38,148 nucleotides of DNA from Scytonema sp. UIC 10036. Its GTDB lineage: Bacteria > Cyanobacteriota > Cyanobacteriia > Cyanobacteriales > Nostocaceae. Each line of letters opens with the position of its first letter. The first letter of the stretch is position 1. The position numbers and the translations under genes are program-made. This document shows, one piece after another, positions 1 through 7,346 of this stretch. The stretch is from assembly GCF_009725235.1 (NCBI RefSeq), contig NZ_WJFC01000120.1:1-38148 (forward strand), given 5' to 3'. Below the pieces are notes generated by a model, which saw only the letters and a program-made list of their open reading frames with translations, searched no databases and was not told where the DNA came from.

Positions 1-70
1 GAATTAATAGAGATAAATACTTATTTTTTGGACCAAATTCATTCTAAATGTAAAGTTTTACTAAGTCAAC

Positions 71-96
71 AAAAAACGGCAACCCTTGCTGCCGTT
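71..96 (-). terminator. Rho-independent terminator-like hairpin
   Basis: Read on the minus strand, a 7-bp stem (AACGGCA / TGCCGTT, loop of 8) is followed directly by a T run. It could end transcripts coming leftward from thrB (stop about 400 bases away) or from an unannotated RNA in between. The shape is seen directly; the function is inferred. Confidence 0.5.
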
Positions 97-398
97 ATAA
101 AAATTAATATTATCTATATCTTAAGAAAGACGTTTTGCAGTCCAACTTTTATTTACTTATGCAAAAAAGTATATGTAATAACTTTTTTATGGGTATGCAA
201 TACAGTTGACAAAAATTAAAATACTTGTTAAGTGCGAACAGACAAACGAAACAGAATTGTATTCTAGAGGTCGGAGCGGCCTGGTAACTTCCGTGAAATC
301 AGGTTTCTGTCCCTGTTTACCCACGCAATATTCAGTTATCTTCAACCCAAAAGACGCTTATTTTTCGAGTCAGTTCCCCAACTTTTGATACTTCCTCC

Positions 399-429
399 CC
401 TCGTTTCCAGGTAGAACCTGGGAACGAGG
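399..429. repeat. Dispersed palindromic repeat (copy 1)
   Basis: A hairpin of the form CCTCGTTTCCAGG, TAGAA, CCTGGGAACGAGG. Near-identical sequence recurs at 35622-35651, with a half copy just after it. Both copies lie downstream of minus-strand genes (thrB and gltX), so they could act as 3'-end hairpins. Confidence 0.7.
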
Positions 430-499
430 TGAGGGTTAGACCGATCGAGAGCCAACAGCATCCGCAGAAGTTGTCGGGGATCTAACTTTGTTCTCCAAC

Positions 500-1447
500 C
501 TACTCAATGACCAATCTAGCTCCTTGAGTGTCAACAGAAAGCGATCGCACATCCGCCTTCACGCCTTCCTTCAACCAAGCATCTGCCATAGCCTTTGCTA
601 CAGCATCAGCATGAGCCGTATCCGTCAAAGCCAAAAGGGTTGGTCCCGCGCCACTAATTGCCATTCCATAAGCACCAGCCCCAACAGCAGCAGAACCCAC
701 CGCATCATAACCTCGAATCAAAGCCTTTCGATAAGGCTGGTGTAACCTATCCTGCAAAGCAGCCCTCAACCAATCTCTTCTTCCAGTTTCCAAACCACGC
801 AATAACAAGCCAAGATGCGCCGTGTTGAAAATAGCATCGCCACGACTAACCTCAGATGGCAAAACCTGTCGCGCTTCCTTTGTTGAAAGCTCAAAATCCG
901 GAATCGCCACCACCGAAACAATTTCTTGACTCCAAGGAATCTCACAAATCTCCCATAAACTTTCTTTTTCTCTTAGCGATGGATTCTCCACCCCTGTCGC
1001 CGCCAAACGACATCCACCCAAAAAAGCAGGCACAACATTATCTGGATGTCCTTCCAAAGCAATTGCCAACTCCAACAGCTGCGACTGAGTCAACGGTTCA
1101 TCAGCCAACACATTTGCACCAATCAACCCACCAACTATTGCCGTTGCGGAACTCCCCAAACCTCTCGCCAACGGCACACCAAGAGAAATATCAATTTGCA
1201 CAAATGGTGGCGATTGCTCTATACATTCGTAAAATTTTACAAAAGCTTGATACAGTAAATTACTTTCATCAGTCACAACCCGTTCAGCCTCAGCACCCGT
1301 CACAGTTATGACCCACCGCCCTTGAGAGTGGCGAGTAAACTTATACTCATTGTACAGAGTCAAAGCAGCACCGATGCAGTCAAACCCCGGTCCCAAGTTA
1401 GCAGTCGTTGCGGGGACAGTAATAGTGGCACAAGAAACTACAGACAT
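500..1447 (-). CDS. thrB: Homoserine kinase
   Basis: ThrB phosphorylates L-homoserine with ATP to O-phosphohomoserine, the step before threonine synthase in threonine synthesis, in the cytosol. The 315-aa protein is full length for a GHMP kinase. It starts with the family's N-terminal motif (VPATTANLGPGFDCIG, residues 11-26) and carries the ATP-binding loop PLARGLGSSATA (92-103). The C-terminal GHMP motif AISGAGPTLLAL is also present. The ATG at 1447 is preceded only by a weak purine stretch (GAAG). No other threonine gene lies beside it: the next gene on the same strand, ycf35, is over 400 bases upstream, so thrB is probably transcribed alone. Family assignment is very secure. Confidence 0.96.
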   Translation of the reverse strand: MSVVSCATITVPATTANLGPGFDCIGAALTLYNEYKFTRHSQGRWVITVTGAEAERVVTDESNLLYQAFVKFYECIEQSPPFVQIDISLGVPLARGLGSSATAIVGGLIGANVLADEPLTQSQLLELAIALEGHPDNVVPAFLGGCRLAATGVENPSLREKESLWEICEIPWSQEIVSVVAIPDFELSTKEARQVLPSEVSRGDAIFNTAHLGLLLRGLETGRRDWLRAALQDRLHQPYRKALIRGYDAVGSAAVGAGAYGMAISGAGPTLLALTDTAHADAVAKAMADAWLKEGVKADVRSLSVDTQGARLVIE

Positions 1448-1879
1448 TTTTATGCTTCAGAGCAATTAATCAAACAGCTTCTCATGGAAACGATTAATTT
1501 GCTCATTTGTCATTGGTAAGGGTTTTAAGGAGATTTACACTCCGTAACATATCTCCAACCTATCCAACCTACAACTAAAACCTCAGTATCAAGCAAATAA
1601 ACCTACAGAATCTTCTATCCGCATCCATCTGCGTTCATCTGCGGTTCTGATTCCGTATAATATAGATACAAAACTTCAAAAAAATAAAAACTAGATTTAT
1701 AAAGTTTGTGAAAAGATCCAAAATTCTGTTATGTTTAATTTCAGAGAGGGTAATCTAAGGTCACAAGCCCAATAAAAAATTAGCGGACTGGAATGAAGCT
1801 CCAGCCCGGTAAAAAAGCGGGCTAACCCTTTAAGGAATCTGGTTAACCCGTACAGCTTTGGGAACGCGCAGAGTAAGGG
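1448..1879. other. Intergenic region between thrB and ycf35
   Basis: I see no gene. It contains the dispersed sequence CATCTGCGTTCATCTGCGG near 1626-1645, which recurs on the opposite strand near 29468-29489. Next to ycf35 there is a pair of hairpins (1788-1823). The AT-rich part around 1660-1740 may hold the thrB promoter, but I see no clear boxes. Confidence 0.5.
1774..1823 (-). terminator. Double hairpin downstream of ycf35
   Basis: Minus-strand order: a hairpin with stem AGCCCG/CGGGCT (1803-1823), overlapped at its edge by a second with stem CTGGA/TCCAG (1788-1804), then a T-rich tail at 1774-1779. It lies about 60 bases past the ycf35 stop and probably ends that transcript. Confidence 0.45.
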
Positions 1880-2230
1880 TTATTGCAATACCAACTTAAC
1901 GTTGGCATTTTGCAAACCGCGCTGCTTCACTTCAGCCAGAGTCTTGTTAACAGCATACTTCTGGTTGATAGAGTTGATGAGTTCGGTTTGGTTGTGCTTC
2001 TTAGCAACGCCCCACAGGTCTGCGATCAAGTCAAAGGAACCGTCGCTGTTGCGAGACCAACCGAGGTCATATTCGCCTTCGAGAACAGCAACTAAGTCAG
2101 CACGAACACGCTGACCATTGTAACCACGAACATCTGCTTCAGTCTTCACAGAGATGCCGAGGTCACGCAGGGAAGCCTTGAGGATTTCAGCATCGGTGAT
2201 TTTGGTACGCAGAGTGCTAAAGTGAGACAT
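1880..2230 (-). CDS. ycf35: Ycf35 family protein (DUF1257)
   Basis: This 116-aa protein beginning MSHFSTLRTKITDAEIL matches the Ycf35/DUF1257 family, found in cyanobacteria and in some algal plastid genomes. Its biochemical role is not established. An upstream-extended open frame runs to 2347, but the ATG at 2230 has a strong ribosome binding site (GGAGGAAACCCAA-ATG), and the extension reads through hairpin-rich leader DNA, so I take 2230. The protein is soluble and mixed alpha/beta, with repeated YDLGW / DLIADLWG-type aromatic segments and no membrane segment. The next gene upstream on the same strand is ycf46, another plastid-shared gene, separated by about 180 bases with several hairpins; co-transcription is possible but not shown. 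Confidence 0.85.
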   Translation of the reverse strand: MSHFSTLRTKITDAEILKASLRDLGISVKTEADVRGYNGQRVRADLVAVLEGEYDLGWSRNSDGSFDLIADLWGVAKKHNQTELINSINQKYAVNKTLAEVKQRGLQNANVKLVLQ

Positions 2231-2286
2231 TTGGGTTTCCTCCAATGAGAAAGTAGAGAAAAGACAACAGTTTGTTTTTTGCAAAG

Positions 2287-2383
2287 CCGCGTTTGGCAGA
2301 ACGCGGGTGGCAGTAGCTATAACGGGGTGAAAACCCCTATAAGGCACTGCTTTTTTCTTAAACTGCTAGCTTTTGATGCTAGC
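2287..2383 (-). promoter_or_regulatory. Three hairpins between ycf46 and ycf35
   Basis: Three inverted repeats fill the gap: 2287-2306 (CCGCGTT/AACGCGG), 2324-2337 (GGGG..CCCC) and 2365-2383 (GCTAGC/GCTAGC). They could be the ycf46 terminator plus a structured ycf35 leader. None has a classic T tail, so this is a description of structure rather than a firm regulatory call. Confidence 0.35.
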
Positions 2384-2413
2384 CTTTCCCCCTGTGGTAG
2401 CAGGAGAAAGCTT

Positions 2414-3925
2414 TTAGAACTCCATTCGCTGGTATTCAGCAACGGAGGCTGCAGCAGGTCTTGCTCGCTGTCTGGCCCAGTCTCTTAGGGCTGTTACCTG
2501 TTCTTGCATCGTTCGAGACAGCGGCAGTGTTGCCTTTAGTGCAGCAATAATATCTAGTTGAGTGAACTCCCGATCTTGGGCAAAAGCTTCGTACATTGCC
2601 GCCACGATCGCCTGTTCAATTTCTGCCCCAGAGAAGCCATCTGACATCTTAGCTAGTTGTTCGAGGTCAAACCGAGAGATGTCATTCCGGCGCTTGTTCA
2701 AGTGAATCTTGAATATATCCTGACGTTCTTCATTTATTGGCAGATCCACAAAGAAAATCTCATCAAAGCGACCTTTCCTCAAAAATTCACCAGGTAAACG
2801 CTCAACTCTGTTAGCTGTGGCCATCACAAACACTGGTGACTTCTTCTCTTGCATCCAAGTGAGGAAAGATCCAAATATCCGGCTAGAAGTACCTCCATCA
2901 GAATCTGACGACCCCGCACTTCCTGCAAAAGACTTATCCAATTCATCTATAAATAAGATGACTGGGGAAATAGATTCAGCCGTTTTTAACGCGTTACGTA
3001 AGTTGGCTTCCGAACGCCCCACCATGGAACCATCATAGACACGCCCCATATCCAACCGCAACAACGGTAAACCCCAAAGCCGAGAAGTTGTTTTAGCAAT
3101 CAACGATTTACCACACCCAGGAACACCTAAAATCAACATTCCCTTAGGTTGGGGCAAACCATACTCCCGCGCTCTTTCCGTAAAAGCGTTGGAACGTTGC
3201 TTGAGCCATTTTTTTAGCTCTTCCAAACCACCGACACCGTCTATAGTTTCATCTTCCTCTATGTACTCAAGTATACCATTCCGGCGAATGAGTTGCTTTT
3301 TCTCTGATAAAACTATATCCACTTCTTCTTCTGTCAGACGCCCTGACGTTACCTGCGCCTTACGGTAAACCTTTTCAGCTTCATCCTTAGTTAACCCTAA
3401 AGCTGCCCTCAGAAGCTTTTCCCTTGCTTCCGTTGTTAGCCGCCGTCCACGGTTTTGATCTATGTGATGGGTTAACACCTTATTCAAGTCTCCCATATCC
3501 GGTAGCGGGAAGTCAAGAACAACAACTTCCTTCTCCAACTCAATGGGAACTTGTTGCATTGGAGACATTAAAATAATGTTTTTCTGCGTACCCTTGAAAC
3601 TCGCGATCGCATCTCTTAGCGATCTTGTTGTCGCAGGCGCATCTATAAAGGGGTGTAAATCTTTAAGAATAAATATACTAGGTTCTTTCTGGCGAATAAT
3701 CCATTCAATCGCTGCTTCTGGAGAAACAGTATTGTGTTGGGTGACATTTCGCGGCTGACCGTACTCTACGATACCATGAGTCACTGTCCAAACGTAGACC
3801 TTCCTCTGTGGCTTTGATGATTGAGCAATATGAGAAATTGCTTGCTCAGCCCGCTCTTCCTCGGAGGTCACAAGGTAGATTAGAGGGTATTGAGCTTGAA
3901 TGAGTATATTGAGCTCTTCTTTCAT
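2414..3925 (-). CDS. ycf46: AAA+ ATPase, Ycf46 family
   Basis: A 503-aa ATPase of the Ycf46 family (cyanobacteria and some plastids). The N-terminal half (1-220) is the family-specific region. The AAA+ module follows, with Walker A GVPGCGKS (267-274), Walker B VILFIDELD (322-330), sensor 1 ATAN (369-372) and an arginine-finger segment LRKGRFDE (382-389). A C-terminal lid carries the GFSGAEIEQ motif. These show an ATP-driven remodelling machine; the substrate is unknown. Related cyanobacterial genes have been linked to responses to inorganic carbon and stress, which I recall as family background and cannot confirm here. It has no membrane segment and is probably cytosolic. It sits upstream of ycf35 on the same strand. 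Confidence 0.93.
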   Translation of the reverse strand: MKEELNILIQAQYPLIYLVTSEEERAEQAISHIAQSSKPQRKVYVWTVTHGIVEYGQPRNVTQHNTVSPEAAIEWIIRQKEPSIFILKDLHPFIDAPATTRSLRDAIASFKGTQKNIILMSPMQQVPIELEKEVVVLDFPLPDMGDLNKVLTHHIDQNRGRRLTTEAREKLLRAALGLTKDEAEKVYRKAQVTSGRLTEEEVDIVLSEKKQLIRRNGILEYIEEDETIDGVGGLEELKKWLKQRSNAFTERAREYGLPQPKGMLILGVPGCGKSLIAKTTSRLWGLPLLRLDMGRVYDGSMVGRSEANLRNALKTAESISPVILFIDELDKSFAGSAGSSDSDGGTSSRIFGSFLTWMQEKKSPVFVMATANRVERLPGEFLRKGRFDEIFFVDLPINEERQDIFKIHLNKRRNDISRFDLEQLAKMSDGFSGAEIEQAIVAAMYEAFAQDREFTQLDIIAALKATLPLSRTMQEQVTALRDWARQRARPAAASVAEYQRMEF

Positions 3926-4028
3926 ACTTCGACCTACTTGAGACCTTTACAGAACAGTACAGACATCGCCAATTTTAATAAGGGGGGAGAGAATTATGAT
4001 AAATATCTCTACTACTCACAACTCCCAC

Positions 4029-4361
4029 CTAGCAAGGAACTAACTCTTCCTCACCTTTCTGATTCGTTTCATCCATTTCTTCAATGGAAATACGTTCTTG
4101 ACCAATTATTCCTGGCTGTTTGCCAAGTGCTGCCAATTCCCCGTCACGGATGACTAGCGAACTCTCACAGCTTGGGCAGGAATAAACTCTATGAGATCTT
4201 CCATAAGAAGCTTCATCTACTAATTCTGAATGTGCCAGATAGAAAACCAGAGCGCGTTCCGCTAGCTCTGACATTGGTTCTGAGTCAACTGCTGAACGAA
4301 TTTTTAGTTTCCTATGAAGTTCCGGCGACAAATACAAAGTAACCTTTTGCTTAGTTTGCAT
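4029..4361 (-). CDS. Ribbon-helix-helix-like small protein with CxxC motif
   Basis: A 110-aa protein of unknown role. Residues 1-45 (QKVTLYLSPELHRKLKIRS) have the pattern of a ribbon-helix-helix DNA-binding domain: a basic beta strand, then a helix starting SPELHRKL. A single CPSC pair (near 62-65) suggests half a zinc or metal knuckle. The C-terminus is acidic and low in complexity. The ATG at 4361 is supported by a clear promoter just upstream (4398-4426) and a 10-bp palindrome in the leader. If the RHH fold is right, it may be an autoregulated repressor or an antitoxin-like protein, but no toxin gene is beside it. It is transcribed separately from ycf46, about 100 bases downstream. Confidence 0.7.
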   Translation of the reverse strand: MQTKQKVTLYLSPELHRKLKIRSAVDSEPMSELAERALVFYLAHSELVDEASYGRSHRVYSCPSCESSLVIRDGELAALGKQPGIIGQERISIEEMDETNQKGEEELVPC

Positions 4362-4379
4362 ATTACTGTTTTGCGGTCT

Positions 4380-4389
4380 TACCCGGGTA
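4380..4389. promoter_or_regulatory. Palindrome in RHH gene leader, candidate operator
   Basis: TACCCGGGTA is a perfect 10-bp palindrome placed just after the predicted transcription start and before the ATG of the ribbon-helix-helix gene. This is where an autorepressor site would be expected. Binding is inferred only. Confidence 0.3.
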
Positions 4390-4397
4390 TGTATTTC

Positions 4398-4426
4398 ACA
4401 ATATCGGCTGACATTTTGCTTGTCAA
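4398..4426 (-). promoter_or_regulatory. Sigma70-type promoter of the RHH gene
   Basis: Minus-strand TTGACA (4421-4426), a 17-base spacer and TATTGT (4398-4403), about 37 bases before the ATG at 4361. Box sequence and spacing are close to the bacterial consensus. The predicted start of transcription is near 4391. Confidence 0.65.
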
Positions 4427-4526
4427 CCCACTATGACGTTTTGACGGCACTTTTGTAATATTTCTTAATGTCGTGCTTGGTTAGTGGTTAATGGTTAGTA
4501 GTTGGAGACTAAGAACGAGGAGAAAA

Positions 4527-4620
4527 CGACTGACAACCAGCGACTGACAACCAGTGACTGACAACCAGCGACTGACAACCAGCGACTGACAACCAACGAC
4601 TAACAACCAACGACTAACCC
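4527..4620. repeat. 14-bp tandem repeat, six copies plus a partial
   Basis: Unit CGACTGACAACCAG repeats head to tail at 4527, 4541, 4555, 4569, 4583 and 4597, with a 10-base partial at 4611. The last copies drift (ACTAACAACCAA) toward the GTTAGT/ACTAAC heptamers that also fill the sqdX-cyclase gap. It lies about 80 bases before the sqdB start. Confidence 0.9.
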
Positions 4621-4657
4621 AAGCGCCCAATCTTTCATGATTAGAGGTGCCACAAAC

Positions 4658-5852
<1,195 letters not shown>

Positions 5853-5860
5853 AGCAATCT

Positions 5861-6008
5861 GAAGGATGAAGTATAAAATTAGACTTTTAATTGATTGAAA
5901 GACTGGGAAGATGGATACATAGATCCATTCACAACACAATTGGTACACATAACCAAATTGTGTTTCTTTTTCATCTTTTATCGTTTATCTTTTATACTTC
6001 ATCCTTTA
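5861..6008. repeat. Nested inverted repeat between sqdB and sqdX
   Basis: Outer arms AAGGATGAAGTATAAAA (5861-5877) and TTTTATACTTCATCCTT (5991-6007) are complementary across about 110 bases. Inside them sits a second hairpin (5934-5963). The pair fills almost the whole gap between the two sulfolipid genes. Confidence 0.75.
5934..5970 (+). terminator. Terminator-like hairpin between sqdB and sqdX
   Basis: ACACAATTGGT and ACCAAATTGTGT pair with one bulged base over a short loop and are followed by a T-rich tail. It could terminate or attenuate sqdB transcription before sqdX. It lies within a larger inverted repeat. Confidence 0.5.
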
Positions 6009-6045
6009 GAAATGGGTTTTGTTGACAGTACTGATATAATCTGAT

Positions 6046-7158
6046 ATGCGAATCGCTCTATTCACTGAAACCTTTCTGCCCAAGGTAGATGGCATAGTCA
6101 CCCGCTTGCGTCATACAGTAGACCATCTTCAACGTAATGGAAACCAAGTCCTAGTTATTGCTCCTGATGGTGGCATAACTGAATACAAAGGAGCTAGAGT
6201 ATATGGAGTCTCAGGTTTCCCCTTACCACTTTACCCTGAGTTAAAAATGGCACTACCTCGCCCAGCAATCGGTCATACTCTAGAGGAGTTCAAGCCAGAC
6301 ATAATTCACGTCGTAAACCCGGCGGTTTTGGGGTTAGCTGGTATATTCCATAGCAAATACCTCAATATCCCTTTGGTTGCGTCTTACCATACACATCTAC
6401 CACAGTATCTTCAACATTACGGTTTGGGAATGTTAGAAGGATTACTGTGGGAATTGCTTAAAGCCGCTCACAATCAAGCGTCTTTAAATTTGTGTACTTC
6501 TACAGCAATGATGGAGGAATTAACCTCACACGGTATTGAAAGGGTTAGTTTATGGCAAAGAGGAGTGGATACAGAATCGTTTCATCCGGATAATTTATGC
6601 CTAAAAATGCGATCGCGCTTGTCTCAAAATCACCCAGAAAGTCCATTATTACTATACGTAGGTCGTCTTTCGGCGGAAAAGGAAATTGAGCGAATCAGAC
6701 CCATATTAGAAGCTATACCCGAAGCACGGTTAGCATTAGTAGGGGACGGGCCTCATCGTCAAACACTAGAGAAACATTTCGCCGGAACTAATACACATTT
6801 TGTTGGCTATCTTGTTGGCAAAGAATTAGCCTCTGCTTTTGCAAGTGCTGATGCCTTTATTTTTCCTTCCCGTACAGAAACATTAGGATTAGTCCTTCTA
6901 GAAGCCATGGCAGCTGGGTGTCCGGTTGTAGCTGCACGATCAGGTGGTATTCCGGACATTGTAACAGACGGTGTCAATGGATATCTTTTTGAACCAGAAG
7001 CAGATGTTCAAAGCGCTGTTGCAGCCACTATTCGTCTTTTAGAACAGCAACAAGAACGAGAAACTATCCGTCAAAATGCCCGAAAAGAGGCAGAACGTTG
7101 GGGTTGGGCAGCTGCAACACGTCAGTTACAAAGTTATTATCAGAAGGTTAGTGGTTAG
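6046..7158 (+). CDS. sqdX: Sulfoquinovosyltransferase (SQDG synthase)
   Basis: SqdX moves sulfoquinovose from UDP-sulfoquinovose to diacylglycerol, making the sulfolipid SQDG at the membrane. The 370-aa protein is a GT4-type, GT-B fold glycosyltransferase. The N-terminal acceptor domain opens MRIALFTETFLPKVDGIVTR. The donor domain carries LLLYVGRLSAEKEIERI (201-217) and the EX7E pair E278/E286 in RTETLGLVLLEAMAAG. No transmembrane segment is visible; family members bind membranes peripherally. The position behind sqdB supports this function over other GT4 enzymes. The last codons (KVSG, stop) and the TAG itself lie within the GTTAGTG heptamer repeat that follows, so the original 3' end may have been changed by the repeat. 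Confidence 0.94.
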   Translation: MRIALFTETFLPKVDGIVTRLRHTVDHLQRNGNQVLVIAPDGGITEYKGARVYGVSGFPLPLYPELKMALPRPAIGHTLEEFKPDIIHVVNPAVLGLAGIFHSKYLNIPLVASYHTHLPQYLQHYGLGMLEGLLWELLKAAHNQASLNLCTSTAMMEELTSHGIERVSLWQRGVDTESFHPDNLCLKMRSRLSQNHPESPLLLYVGRLSAEKEIERIRPILEAIPEARLALVGDGPHRQTLEKHFAGTNTHFVGYLVGKELASAFASADAFIFPSRTETLGLVLLEAMAAGCPVVAARSGGIPDIVTDGVNGYLFEPEADVQSAVAATIRLLEQQQERETIRQNARKEAERWGWAAATRQLQSYYQKVSG

Positions 7159-7340
7159 TGGTTAGTGGTTAGTAGTTAGTGGTTAATAGCTAACAAGCTA
7201 AATAAATTTCTCAATGAAAATCCACAAATTAACAACTAACAACTGACCACTGATAAATTTCTCAATGAAAATCTACAACTAACAACCAACAACTAACCAC
7301 TAACCACTAATAAACAACTCACAACTAACAATTAACCAAA
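7146..7340. repeat. GTTAGTG / CACTAAC heptamer repeats in mirror arrangement
   Basis: The left block (7146-7190) repeats GGTTAGT units and includes the sqdX stop codon. The right block (about 7228-7335) carries ACTAAC and AACAACTA units, the reverse complement. A fragment, AATTTCTCAATGAAAAT, occurs twice (near 7204 and 7256). This is the short tandem heptamer type of repeat known from heterocystous cyanobacteria. Confidence 0.85.
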
Positions 7341-7346
7341 CATTCC

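Larger units (their letters stand above)
1..499. other. Intergenic region left of thrB, no convincing gene
   Basis: Two short open frames (28-219 and 206-388, plus strand) lack ribosome binding sites and protein-like composition, so I do not call them. The stretch holds a minus-strand terminator-like hairpin (71-96), a TTGACA box (206-211) on the plus strand with only a weak -10 behind it, and a palindromic repeat at 399-429 that recurs near 35622. A small RNA at about 240-395 is possible but unproven. Confidence 0.5.

Noticed and set aside
856..1311. 151-codon plus-strand frame opposite thrB
   Set aside because: Antisense shadow of a well-identified gene, with no support of its own.
2231..2347. 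Upstream extension of ycf35 to 155 aa
   Set aside because: The ATG at 2230 has a strong GGAGG and matches the family start; the extension is hairpin-rich leader.
4527..4620. CRISPR array near sqdB
   Set aside because: Units are 14 bases with no unique spacers; it is a simple tandem repeat.
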